A stretch of 64,000 bases of DNA from JAJDZL01 sp965220665. Lineage in GTDB: Bacteria > Pseudomonadota > Gammaproteobacteria > Arenicellales > JAJDZL01. A program made the translations under genes and the position numbers. The stretch is from positions 1,364,001 to 1,428,000 of the forward strand of contig CBDCQQ010000005.1 in NCBI GenBank assembly GCA_965220665.1, read 5' to 3'. Under the pieces are notes generated by a model. The model had not been told where the DNA came from. It was given only the letters and a program-made list of their open reading frames with translations, and searched no databases. Positions 45,149-54,322 of the stretch are shown here, in pieces. Within the stretch, counting starts at the first letter, position 1. Every line of letters starts with the position of its first letter.

Positions 45149-45667
45149 ATGGGATACTCGGTAGAAATCACACCCATGGATCAAGAAGCCATGTTTGATG
45201 TTCGGTGCATCGTGCCGCATCTGGATGACTTTGTTGATCGTCTCAGGATGGAGGAATCCCCGGACACCGATGAATTCTTCTCATCTGTCGAGTTTAAGAT
45301 TCTTAGACTCGGACCAAGACGGATTCTGATCCAGTCTTCACTTAATGAGGAGTATCAGATTGAAACCAAGGCGGCGAGTTGCAATATTGACCCACAAAAT
45401 CTGAGTGTAGTCAATGTTTCAGATCTATATCTTGGCATTCAGCTTGTCGGTACTGACGCGCTGGAAGTTCTGGCCCATGCAACTCCACTCAATCTTCACG
45501 AGTTTGCAATCGGCGATGCAACATCAACCGCAATATTTTCGATTGCAGGTATCGTTACGCGAACTGCTGAAAAATCGTTCTCACTTTATATTGATCGAAG
45601 TTATTTTGACTATGTTTGGTCCCGTCTCCATGTCTGTGGACTCAAGAATATGAGCGGCCACAGCTGA
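45149..45667 (+). CDS. soxG: sarcosine oxidase-type gamma subunit
   Basis: A 172-residue SoxG-like protein, recognised mainly from position (two bases after alpha), size and moderate resemblance: LRLGPRRILIQ near 53-63, SDLYLGIQLVGTDALEVLAHAT near 91-112 and a C-terminal RSYFDYVW segment. It resembles a GCV_T beta region and lines the enzyme tunnel in known structures. Sequence conservation in this family is low, so the assignment rests on the operon. Confidence 0.85.
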   Translation: MGYSVEITPMDQEAMFDVRCIVPHLDDFVDRLRMEESPDTDEFFSSVEFKILRLGPRRILIQSSLNEEYQIETKAASCNIDPQNLSVVNVSDLYLGIQLVGTDALEVLAHATPLNLHEFAIGDATSTAIFSIAGIVTRTAEKSFSLYIDRSYFDYVWSRLHVCGLKNMSGHS

Positions 45668-45720
45668 TTCATTCCATTCCGATATACGAATAACAGCAAT
45701 CCTTCAATCGAGATTTGAAA

Positions 45721-46401
45721 ATGTTTTCGACGATACTATTTGATTTTGATGGGGTGCTCGTGGACTCCATCGAAATTTTTTCGGAAGCTGTCAACGTTGC
45801 CGGTCGAAAAATAAAGCAGCCTGTTGCGTTTGTACCGGACGACCTGCGCAATATCAAACGTATGTCAATTCCAGAGATTGTGGAAGCCGCAAATGTTGAT
45901 CCAAACCTTTCACAAGAGTTCATAGTTGAAATTGATCAGGCACTTTTTGATCGCTACAAGCGGATTCAACTTTTCCCAGACATTGCCGGGGTCGTTCAAC
46001 AGCTTAGAGAAGTTGCAAAACTTGGCATTGTCTCGGCAAGTTCTGTAGCAGTACTTCAAAGAGTATTGGAGCATCAAGGAATCAAGCAGCACTTTGATGA
46101 TATTGTCGGTGGAGATGTTCCAGGCACCAAAGCACAAAAAATTCAACGCATCATTCTAAAGAACGGATCGGATCAATCGCAGTGCTGCATGATTGGTGAT
46201 ACCGTCAGTGACATGGAGCAGGGCAAGGCAGCAGGAGTTGTAACGATTGCGGTCAGTTGGGGCTGGCATGCGATCGAGTGGATACGAACTGTTCAGCCAG
46301 ATTACGAAGCCCATCAGCCCCAGGATTTAATTGACATTGCCAGGCAGCATTTGCTGCCGAATCATTTGACGCCAAACTCATTGAAACATATGGTGAATTG
46401 A
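45721..46401 (+). CDS. HAD-superfamily phosphatase (phosphoglycolate phosphatase-like)
   Basis: A 226-residue HAD hydrolase. Motif I is FDFDGVLVD at about 7-15 with the nucleophilic Asp, motif II has IVSASS near 102-107, and motif IV MIGDTVSDMEQGKAAG near 157-172. A C1-type helical cap lies between motifs I and II. Substrates of this group include phosphoglycolate and other small phosphates. I chose the ATG at 45721; a TTG two codons upstream is possible. It follows soxG by 53 bases and precedes the Cys/Met PLP enzyme by six, which suggests a shared operon. Confidence 0.8.
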   Translation: MFSTILFDFDGVLVDSIEIFSEAVNVAGRKIKQPVAFVPDDLRNIKRMSIPEIVEAANVDPNLSQEFIVEIDQALFDRYKRIQLFPDIAGVVQQLREVAKLGIVSASSVAVLQRVLEHQGIKQHFDDIVGGDVPGTKAQKIQRIILKNGSDQSQCCMIGDTVSDMEQGKAAGVVTIAVSWGWHAIEWIRTVQPDYEAHQPQDLIDIARQHLLPNHLTPNSLKHMVN

Positions 46402-46407
46402 ACATCA

Positions 46408-47541
46408 ATGAAAAATAAAAAAACTATACTCGCTCAGGCCAATCACTACATCAATCCGTCAAGCGGTGGCATCGTTCCGCCAATTGACCCTTCTGTGACA
46501 TTCGCTCGCGATGATGATCTGGAGTTAATTGGAAACTATGTTTATGGCCGCTACGCCAATCCCACCTATGAGCAGCTTGAAGGGATCATCTGTGAATTGG
46601 AGAGCGGAGAGAAAGCGTTGTTTTTTGCATCAGGTCTTGCAGCCATTGCTGCAGTGTTTGAGACCGTTAACATGGGTGAGCATATCGTAGCGCCAAAAGT
46701 GATGTATCACGGTACGGTTGACTGGTTAAAGCGGATTTCCGAAAAACGCAATATTGAGTTGACTTTGTTTGATCCCTCGGACCCTGCCAATTTAGCTCGC
46801 TCACTGATCCCCGGTAAAACAGCGATCGTCTGGATTGAATCGCCCATTAACCCGTCGTGGGATGTGATTGATATTGAACAGGCAGCCAATGATGCTCATG
46901 CAGCAGGTGCGATTTTGGGTGTCGATGGTACTGCAGCGTCTCCCATCACGACACAGGCATTGAATTTAGGTGCTGACATCGTATTTCACTCTGCGACAAA
47001 ATATCTGAACGGGCATAGCGACTTAAATGCCGGTGTACTCGTAACTGGAGAGGTTAACGAGCGCTGGGAGGAAATAGTCAACGTTCGTCGACTGACTGGC
47101 GGCATATTGGGTTCATTTGAGGCTTGGCTTCTATTGCGTGGCATGCGGACTCTATCGATCCGCTGGCAACGCAGTTGTGAAAGCGCTATGCAAATTGCTG
47201 AATTTTTGGAGGAACATCCCGCTGTTGAAAGGGTACTGTATCCAGGGTTGGCAAGTCATCCCTCACACGAAATAGCCAAGTGTCAGATGACCAACGGATT
47301 CGGCGGGATGATGTCGCTGCAGATGAAGGGAGGCGAGAAAGCAGCGCGCGAATTCGTAACCCGGGCCAAGGTGTTTGTCAGAGCGACATCACTGGGCGGA
47401 GTGGAAAGTCTGATTGAGCATCGAAGAACTGTTGAAGGACCACACAGTGAAGTGCCAGTTAACCTGATTCGACTGTCAGTTGGTATTGAAAGTGTGGAAG
47501 ATCTAATCGAAGACTTGCGTCAGGCACTGGAAGGGCTGTGA
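46408..47541 (+). CDS. Cys/Met metabolism PLP enzyme (cystathionine gamma-synthase/lyase-like)
   Basis: A 377-residue fold-type I PLP enzyme of the trans-sulfuration family. YGRYANPTYEQLE is at about 47-59, the PLP Lys198 lies in HSATKYLNGHSD, and GVESLIEHR occurs near 331-339. Members cleave or form C-S bonds at the beta or gamma carbon (cystathionine gamma-synthase, cystathionine lyases, methionine gamma-lyase). The substrate cannot be fixed from motifs alone. Its place at the end of the importer-aminotransferase-sarcosine oxidase run makes a sulfur-containing or substituted amino acid a reasonable guess. Confidence 0.85.
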   Translation: MKNKKTILAQANHYINPSSGGIVPPIDPSVTFARDDDLELIGNYVYGRYANPTYEQLEGIICELESGEKALFFASGLAAIAAVFETVNMGEHIVAPKVMYHGTVDWLKRISEKRNIELTLFDPSDPANLARSLIPGKTAIVWIESPINPSWDVIDIEQAANDAHAAGAILGVDGTAASPITTQALNLGADIVFHSATKYLNGHSDLNAGVLVTGEVNERWEEIVNVRRLTGGILGSFEAWLLLRGMRTLSIRWQRSCESAMQIAEFLEEHPAVERVLYPGLASHPSHEIAKCQMTNGFGGMMSLQMKGGEKAAREFVTRAKVFVRATSLGGVESLIEHRRTVEGPHSEVPVNLIRLSVGIESVEDLIEDLRQALEGL

Positions 47542-47661
47542 GCAGCTTCGCAGATTGAACCTGCTTTTGTCCTCTCTGTTCTTAACAACCAGGGTGCGAA
47601 TTCTAGGCCGAACCGAACCGGTGATTGATCGACCGTACCGTTACAGATAGAACGAAGCAAA

Positions 47662-49449
47662 GTGCCTCATCACAGATCTTTCAACAAAGATCATCCAGAC
47701 GGCTTCAGTGTCAGGGATGTCGTTGCTGCATACGATGCTGAAGCAGCCAGGTTGACATCAGAATACGAGCGCCATTCTTTTGAAGAAATTCACTCTGCTG
47801 TATTGGACCTGTTGCCGGACACACCTGGTTTTGTTCTCGATCTAGGTGCTGGAACTGGACGGGACGCAGCCTGGTTCGCGGAGAAAGGGCACACAGTCGT
47901 CGCGGTTGAACCATCAACGCAGCTGAGAAAAGCCGGGCAGGAACGACATCATTCTTCAAACATCCAGTGGATGAATGACACGTTGCCAAAGCTGGATCAG
48001 GTTTTTAGTTCTAAGCTCACTTTTGACCTGGTGTGGTTGAGTGCAGTTTGGATGCATGTTCCGAAATCTCAGCGCGACCGGGCATTTCGCAAGATCGTTT
48101 CGGTATTGAGGCCAGGCGGTAGTGTGATGGTGAGTATCCGTGTCGGTCCCCAGCCGGAAGGGCGTCCGATGGACCCGGTGACGGTAGCAGACGTCGAAAC
48201 CCTGGCACAGCGGCGCGGTTTGCAGGTCGTGCGTGTAGACCGCATCAGGGACGCACTTCAAAGACCTGAAATAAGCTGGGATGTCGTCTGGTTGCGATTT
48301 CCAGACGACGGCACAGGTGCTCTTCCTTTACTTCGACACATCGTTTTCAACGACAGTAAGTCCTCAACGTACAAGCTTGCGCTTCTTCGTACACTGATTC
48401 GTGCTGCAGACAGTGCCAGTGGTTTTGCGCGGTTAAGTCAAGATGAGCAACACATGGAATTACCACTTGGTCTGGTATCGCTATTCTGGGTTCGGGGATT
48501 CCAACCACTCCTAGCGAATCGTTTCTCTCAACATCCTGCGGGCAACAGAAAGTTGTCATTTGTGAAGGAAGGTTTTCAAGGACTTACTGCTCGTTCACCC
48601 TATGATCTGCGAGTTGGCCAGAAATTTTCCGGGCAAGATGCAGAAAACCTGATTCGTGCGTTGCGTGATGCCGCAAGCTGCATTCGTAGAATGCCAGCCC
48701 ATTTCATCACTTATCCTGGAAGTTCCGGTTTAGTAAAGAGTCAAGTTTTTCCCTGCGAGTACAGATCGGTTCGAGTTAGAGACTCTGTACGTATTGACGA
48801 AAATTTTCTGTGGGCTTTTGGCACATTCAGTGTACCTGTGCATGTGTGGCAAGCCATGAGTCGCTACGCTCCATGGATTGAACCTGCCGTGGTCAACGAA
48901 TGGATCGAAGTCATGCGTGGTTACAAACAATCAGAGGCGACAGTCACTCAAGATCAATATCTTGCATCTCTGAAGTGGCTTGATCCAGAACATGACACCA
49001 CATTAGTTCGTAATATTGGAGAAAGCCTTCGCGCAAATGGGCGTCCACTCTACTGTGTTTGGAGCGGAAAAAACATTTCAAAAAACTTTGATATCGACCA
49101 CTGCATGCCTTATGCGGCATGGCCCTGCAACGATCTGTGGAATCTGCTGCCGAGCCTGCCGCAGGTTAATCAAAGCAAAGGCGATCGTCTTCCGGCGCCT
49201 GAAGCTCTTGAGAATGCCAAAACTAAAATACTGGAATGGTGGTCAATGGCATATATGCGCGAACCTGACCTTTCACTACGTTTCGAAGATGAGGCTCGAA
49301 GTGCGTTACCTGCAGTCAAACTTGTTAAGGAGACGGCAACTCCAGATAAATTAGAGAATTATTTCCAGGGTGTGATGTTTCAGCAAATGGTGTTGAAACG
49401 AGATCAGCAGCTAACTGAGTGGCATATGGCGAAATTATTATCTGGTTAG
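47662..49449 (+). CDS. class I methyltransferase fused to an HNH endonuclease domain
   Basis: A 595-residue fusion. Residues about 15-200 are a SAM-dependent methyltransferase with motif I VLDLGAGTGRD at 58-68, the acidic AVEPS end of beta-2 at 81-85 and a post-motif VLRPGGSVMVSIR near 148-160. A middle region at about 215-455 has no domain I can name; it starts with LLRHIVFNDSKSSTYKLALL and contains an invariant-looking PVHVW. The C-terminus has an HNH core: C465, IDH at 478-480, CN at 489-490 and NQSKGDRLP at 503-511. The start is GTG with a weak ribosome binding site. A modification-plus-nuclease pairing suggests nucleic acid modification or defence, but no partner genes are nearby. Confidence 0.78.
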   Translation: MPHHRSFNKDHPDGFSVRDVVAAYDAEAARLTSEYERHSFEEIHSAVLDLLPDTPGFVLDLGAGTGRDAAWFAEKGHTVVAVEPSTQLRKAGQERHHSSNIQWMNDTLPKLDQVFSSKLTFDLVWLSAVWMHVPKSQRDRAFRKIVSVLRPGGSVMVSIRVGPQPEGRPMDPVTVADVETLAQRRGLQVVRVDRIRDALQRPEISWDVVWLRFPDDGTGALPLLRHIVFNDSKSSTYKLALLRTLIRAADSASGFARLSQDEQHMELPLGLVSLFWVRGFQPLLANRFSQHPAGNRKLSFVKEGFQGLTARSPYDLRVGQKFSGQDAENLIRALRDAASCIRRMPAHFITYPGSSGLVKSQVFPCEYRSVRVRDSVRIDENFLWAFGTFSVPVHVWQAMSRYAPWIEPAVVNEWIEVMRGYKQSEATVTQDQYLASLKWLDPEHDTTLVRNIGESLRANGRPLYCVWSGKNISKNFDIDHCMPYAAWPCNDLWNLLPSLPQVNQSKGDRLPAPEALENAKTKILEWWSMAYMREPDLSLRFEDEARSALPAVKLVKETATPDKLENYFQGVMFQQMVLKRDQQLTEWHMAKLLSG

Positions 49450-49579
49450 CTGTATAGACCCAACGGCATAGCAGTCGGCGAATGTCTTGCCACTTGCGCC
49501 AACTGACAGGATTGGTCTTGCCAGTCACATAAGTTCGGTTCGGCTTTTCCGTTTACGCACGCACCAAATTTGACTGATA

Positions 49580-50893
49580 ATGCGTGCTATGAGCTGCCAG
49601 CACTTTTCCCAGCATGAACACGGTGCGAATTCGTTCACCGTCGTGATGCCAAAAATTACTTTCGGTCGGGGATGTCTAACTGAGATTGGAGCCCGCGCCA
49701 AGGCTCGAGGTTTCACGCGTGTAGCACTCTTTACCGATCCATTCCTTCGACACGGACCTTACGTTGACACAGTTGTAACCGCGCTACAGGCGAGCGGGAT
49801 TGATTTTGCAATATTTTCTGAAATTCGCATTGAACCCGACGACAGTACTGTCATCGCCGCTGCAGAATTTTTGCGTAGCGGGCAATTCGACGGTGTAATC
49901 TCCGTTGGTGGAGGTTCTACGATGGACACTGCTAAGGCTGGCATGGTCTACGCGCTTTACCCGGCAGAGTTCACCGACTATTTTGGCGCACCAATTGGAG
50001 CCGGCAAGCCGGTACCTGGGCCTCTATTACCTCACATCGCCTGCCCGACGACTTCCGGTACTGGTTCAGAGTGCACCTCGGTTGCGGTGATCAGGATCAA
50101 TGCACTGAATACCAAGTTTGTAGTTGGTTCTCCTTACTTGATGCCATCTGAAGCGCTGGTAGATCCAGCTTGTACGGACACGCTAGGGGCCAATGTTGTC
50201 GCATCAACGGGTTATGACCTGCTGTGTCATGCGCTCGAATGCTATACCGCGCGAGCTTATGCCTCGTGGGATTACATTCCGGATCCCAACAGTCGCACGC
50301 TGCTGCAAGGATCAAATCCGTGGAGTGACATGTCGGCGCGGGCAGCATTGGAAATCATCAGAGATTATCTTGTACGCGGAGTTACCGACCAAACCGACCG
50401 CGAAGCTCGCGATCAGTTGATGTGGGGTGCCACCTTGGCAGGCATGGCGTTTGGCAATAGTGGGACACACCTGCCGCATGCCATGTCCTACGGAATTACC
50501 CACCTCATGGACAACATTACCACCAATGACTATCAGGTTGCTTCACCTTTCGTCCCACACGGAATTAGCGTGATGGTCTGCGCCCCTGCGATATTTCGTT
50601 ACATTGCCGAAGGTGCTCCGAAGCGACACCTGTCTGCTGCAGGCTTTCTGGGTGCCAATACTAAAGATGCCATACTGAGCGATGCCGGCGAAATAATCGC
50701 TGAGAGGCTGATCCAGTTAATGCGTCGTACGAATGGGCCTAATGGAATCGGAGGAGTTGGATTCAACACGAAATCCGCAAAGGATCTGGCTGCTTCAGCG
50801 GTCCGTCAGTCCCGGGCGATACAAAACGCACCGCGTATTGTCGAGCAGCAGGAAATCGAGAATCTTTTCTCAAGTGCAGTGCGCTATTGGTAG
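49580..50893 (+). CDS. iron-containing alcohol dehydrogenase, hydroxyacid-oxoacid transhydrogenase-like
   Basis: A 437-residue Fe-ADH. NAD binding uses GGGST at 110-114 and TTSGTGSECTSVAV at 157-170. Metal ligands are Asp213, His217, His300 and a further His near 327. EHGANSF at 13-19 and GTHLPHAMSY at 295-304 resemble the ADHFE1/hydroxyacid-oxoacid transhydrogenase branch, which couples oxidation of 4-hydroxybutyrate to reduction of 2-oxoglutarate. A simple aldehyde reductase role, for example for an aldehyde made upstream, is also possible. ATGs at 49580 and 49589 are equally likely starts. Confidence 0.87.
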   Translation: MRAMSCQHFSQHEHGANSFTVVMPKITFGRGCLTEIGARAKARGFTRVALFTDPFLRHGPYVDTVVTALQASGIDFAIFSEIRIEPDDSTVIAAAEFLRSGQFDGVISVGGGSTMDTAKAGMVYALYPAEFTDYFGAPIGAGKPVPGPLLPHIACPTTSGTGSECTSVAVIRINALNTKFVVGSPYLMPSEALVDPACTDTLGANVVASTGYDLLCHALECYTARAYASWDYIPDPNSRTLLQGSNPWSDMSARAALEIIRDYLVRGVTDQTDREARDQLMWGATLAGMAFGNSGTHLPHAMSYGITHLMDNITTNDYQVASPFVPHGISVMVCAPAIFRYIAEGAPKRHLSAAGFLGANTKDAILSDAGEIIAERLIQLMRRTNGPNGIGGVGFNTKSAKDLAASAVRQSRAIQNAPRIVEQQEIENLFSSAVRYW

Positions 50894-51069
50894 CATTCAA
50901 TTACCTTAATCTTGAACTGCAGTCAGCAGCCAGTGAGGAGTTTGACGGATGAAGAATGGTTAAGAACCGCAATTGTGAGACAGTCCTGCAACCCTTCAAC
51001 TGCCTTTCAAATTCCCCTGAAAATTAGTTTTTACTGGAAAACTTGAATAACCCGTTTCGTCTGCGCTCC

Positions 51070-52215
51070 TCAAGCGAAACCAACAAGTGAATTTAAACGA
51101 AAACGGTCTGGCGATAAACTCTCAAATGGAAACCCTTGTGCTTCATAAGCGTGCGGTAGTTCTGAATTGGAAACCATAGAGGCTGCATAACGACCAATTG
51201 CGGGTGACGTGAATACGCCGTATCCACCCTGACCAACCAGCCAGAAAAACCCGGGTACTGTCGGTTCCCATCCAATCACCGGATCTCCGTCTGCTGAAAA
51301 TGTACGCAGACCGGCCCAACTGTGATCAATGCGCCTGATCTTGAGTGTCGAAACGTCTTCAAACCTCGCCACCGTGATCGCCATGTCGACTTCATCTGGC
51401 TGCGCATCACAGGGTACGCTCGGAGTTTGGTCAATTGGTGAGATCATCAGCTGACCGACTCCAAACTGCTGAAAATAAAGGTAATCGGGTTCGACTATGA
51501 CAAATGGCAAATCATCAAAATTGACGTCATCGAATTGATCGCTATGCACCACAACAATGGTCCTACGCTTTGGAATCAGCCCAATCGGACTGATGCCGGC
51601 AAGTTTCGCAATTTCATCGCCCCAGGCACCAGAGGCATTAATGACAGCTGAAGACTCATAGCGTTGACCGCCAGCCTCCACCTCCCAGATATCGGATGGC
51701 GCCAGAGTTATTTTGGTTACCTCAGCGTTGGTAACCACTTCCCCGCCGCGGCTTGTCAACGCTCGTACGTACAGACTATGCAACGCGTGAACATCTATGG
51801 AGGCAACCTGTGTATCTAGCACACCACCAACATATCTGCCGGGTTTGAGAAACGGTACACGATCAAGAAAATCTGTTTCATCCAGCCACACACTCTTCGG
51901 TGGCCGGTCAACTGTCATTGAGTGTGCTTTGTCTACAAGGGAAATAGTCTTGCGCTCACTCAGGATCTCAACTTCACTATCAAATTCAGGCGACTCAAGA
52001 AAGTTCCGACTCAGGCCTCCAAACGAGCGCATCGAGTCCGGACCATAGTACGGTGTATATAGTGCAGCACTGCGTCCGGTTGTATGGTAAGCGAGGGAAT
52101 CTTCCCGCTCCAACAGTGTGACACTCAGCCCATCGTCAGTCAAAAAAGCAGCGACTGAGGCACCGGCGATGCCACCACCGATGACAATGGCATCAGATTT
52201 TATGACTGCGCCCAT
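51070..52215 (-). CDS. FAD-dependent amine/amino acid oxidoreductase, DauA-like
   Basis: A 381-residue DAO-family flavoprotein. Rossmann motif IVIGGGIAGASVAAFL lies near 10-25, with a Glu that binds ribose in LLERED. HTTGRSAALYTPYYG at about 44-58 is typical of D-arginine dehydrogenase (DauA) and its relatives, which deaminate D-amino acids. The C-terminus has GQGGYGVFTSPAIGRYAASM, the usual FAD end. Its ATG abuts the TAA of the DgcA-like gene with no gap, so the two are co-translated and probably act on related amines. Confidence 0.87.
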   Translation of the reverse strand: MGAVIKSDAIVIGGGIAGASVAAFLTDDGLSVTLLEREDSLAYHTTGRSAALYTPYYGPDSMRSFGGLSRNFLESPEFDSEVEILSERKTISLVDKAHSMTVDRPPKSVWLDETDFLDRVPFLKPGRYVGGVLDTQVASIDVHALHSLYVRALTSRGGEVVTNAEVTKITLAPSDIWEVEAGGQRYESSAVINASGAWGDEIAKLAGISPIGLIPKRRTIVVVHSDQFDDVNFDDLPFVIVEPDYLYFQQFGVGQLMISPIDQTPSVPCDAQPDEVDMAITVARFEDVSTLKIRRIDHSWAGLRTFSADGDPVIGWEPTVPGFFWLVGQGGYGVFTSPAIGRYAASMVSNSELPHAYEAQGFPFESLSPDRFRLNSLVGFA

Positions 52216-54258
52216 TTACAGGTGCTGGCAAAGGCGCAGTGAATCGTAGATTGCTGCGTGAATATTTCGGCTGGCAACTGCATCACCGACTCTGAACAAC
52301 TGATAAGTACCATCCGGGTTTGGTGCATGCTTCTGCGGTTTCTCAGCAACCAGAGCAGTGATGTCGATCGATCCTTGGTTTCTTGAACCAGGCTTAAGGT
52401 CGAAATAAAGTTCATCATTGGGTAAAGTTCCATGTTCGACAACAATTTGCGGAGCAGAGATCGTAGTGGTACTGCGATCGTACTCATTGTAGAACTCACC
52501 TGTTAACGTCCCGTTCCCGCGGTGAATGCGAATGAGACGCTTATTTGGCAGCATATCAACGTTATGCTGGTAGAAGAGCTTGAGGTAGATTGGATAGTTG
52601 GTTCCTCCGACCTCCTGGGCAACACTACGGTCAGGTGTAACGATTTTGACGGATGCACCTTTAAGTGCAATGTATTCTGCGCAGGAAATGCCCTGGTGCT
52701 GTCCGTTGTCGTCATAGACCAGAACTTCAGAATCGACGGCAGTGATGCCCGTCAGCACATCCCAGGTAGTGGTTGCATATTCACTGCCCGAGTCGAGAAA
52801 TGACAAATTCGGAATTCCACCGGTAGCGATGATCACGACATCTGGTTTTTCCTGAACCACATCATTCGCTTCGGCAAATGTATTGAACCGCATTTCCACA
52901 GACAGCCGTTGCAATTGGGCGTAACGCCAGTCAACGATGCCAAGAATTTCTCGTCTTCGCTCTACTTTTGCTGCAATATTGATCTGTCCACCAGGCTGAT
53001 CCCCAGCTTCAAACAGTACGACATCATGCCCTCGTTCTGCTAGAACTCTTGCAGCTTCAAGTCCGCCAGGTCCTGCACCAACCACCACCACTCTCCTTGA
53101 GTCGTTTGCTGGACTTACGATGTGAGGTGCAGATTCTTCGCGTCCAGTGGAAGGATTGTGGATGCATAGTGCTTCAGATCCGACATAAATTCGATCAATA
53201 CAATAACCAGCTCCGACGCAGGGCCTAATCTGATCCTCCTGTCCATGTTCTATTTTCCTGACAATGTGTGGATCAGCCATATGTGCCCGGGTCATGCCGA
53301 TCAAGTCAACACAGCCGCTGCCGACCGCATGCCTGGCTGTCGCAACATCAGCAATTCTGGCGGCGTGAAAAATAGGCAGTTTCAATTCTGAACGAACCGC
53401 CGAAGTGAATTCAAGATGCGGTCCGGATGGAGTGCCCATGTTCGGTATGACGTGGGACAAGCCTTCGTCGGTATCCACGTGCCCCTTAATGACATTAATG
53501 AAGTCCAGGTGACCGGTATCGGTGAGAATTTTTGCGATGGTCATTCCTTCGTCAAATTCGATTCCGCCTGGTAAGTCTTCGTCAATCACCATGCGAAGCC
53601 CCACGATGTAGTGTGATCCGACCTGGTTGCGAACTTCGTCAAGGACTTCGCGGGTGAAGCGTAGCCGGTTTTCGAGACTACCGCCGTATTCATCGGTTCG
53701 TCGATTGGTAAGCGGTGACCAGAAGCCGTCCAGTAGGTGGCCATAACCTTCTATTTCGACGCCGTCCAGGCCACCTTCCATGCAGCGTCTTGCAGCTGCA
53801 CCATAAGCCTTTGCGATTCGAATCATGTCCTCGTGTTCCATCTCTTTCGGAAAGGCTCGATGGGCCGGTTCCCTTACACAAGATGCAGCCACGGTTGGCA
53901 GCCAGTCTTCCACATAGGGTGAAGTCCGTCGTCCGAGGTGAGTGATCTGGCACATCAGCGCTGCACCGTGTCGATGGACCCGATTTGAAAGCTCCTGAAA
54001 ATAGGGAACGATTTCGTCAGTGCCTGCAAACAGATTGCCAAATGCCGGCGGTGAGTCTCGGTCAACCAGAGTCGAGCCACCGAACATGGTCAGACCAATA
54101 CCGCCTTTGGCTTTTTCCTCGTGGTACAGCTGATAGCGCAGTTTGGGTAGCATATCTTCAGAATAAGCCGGTTCATGACTGGTGCTGATGATGCGATTCT
54201 TCAACTCAAGATGTTTGAGTGTAAATGGCTGAAGCAGGGGGTCTTTGGAAGTGTGCAT
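52216..54258 (-). CDS. trimethylamine dehydrogenase/DgcA-like flavoprotein with incomplete Fe-S motif
   Basis: A 680-residue fusion. An N-terminal Old-Yellow-Enzyme TIM barrel binds FMN (TSHEPAYSEDMLP near 26-38, GGLDGVEIEGYGHLLDGFWSP near 162-182). A Fe-S region follows, then a FAD/NAD(P) module (VVVGAGPGGLEAARVL). Trimethylamine dehydrogenase, 2,4-dienoyl-CoA reductase FadH and DgcA (dimethylglycine catabolism) share this plan. In those with a full 4Fe-4S site the pattern is C-x2-C-x2/3-C-x11-C. Here it reads CVGAGYC-x11-C, with Ala at the second Cys. The gene is divergent from the MttB operon, which supports a methylamine substrate. Confidence 0.85.
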   Translation of the reverse strand: MHTSKDPLLQPFTLKHLELKNRIISTSHEPAYSEDMLPKLRYQLYHEEKAKGGIGLTMFGGSTLVDRDSPPAFGNLFAGTDEIVPYFQELSNRVHRHGAALMCQITHLGRRTSPYVEDWLPTVAASCVREPAHRAFPKEMEHEDMIRIAKAYGAAARRCMEGGLDGVEIEGYGHLLDGFWSPLTNRRTDEYGGSLENRLRFTREVLDEVRNQVGSHYIVGLRMVIDEDLPGGIEFDEGMTIAKILTDTGHLDFINVIKGHVDTDEGLSHVIPNMGTPSGPHLEFTSAVRSELKLPIFHAARIADVATARHAVGSGCVDLIGMTRAHMADPHIVRKIEHGQEDQIRPCVGAGYCIDRIYVGSEALCIHNPSTGREESAPHIVSPANDSRRVVVVGAGPGGLEAARVLAERGHDVVLFEAGDQPGGQINIAAKVERRREILGIVDWRYAQLQRLSVEMRFNTFAEANDVVQEKPDVVIIATGGIPNLSFLDSGSEYATTTWDVLTGITAVDSEVLVYDDNGQHQGISCAEYIALKGASVKIVTPDRSVAQEVGGTNYPIYLKLFYQHNVDMLPNKRLIRIHRGNGTLTGEFYNEYDRSTTTISAPQIVVEHGTLPNDELYFDLKPGSRNQGSIDITALVAEKPQKHAPNPDGTYQLFRVGDAVASRNIHAAIYDSLRLCQHL

Positions 54259-54322
54259 GCGGTATGAAACCTAATTTTTGTTTTGAGGAACGATATATTT
54301 CAATGTCAAAAAAGTTATATTT

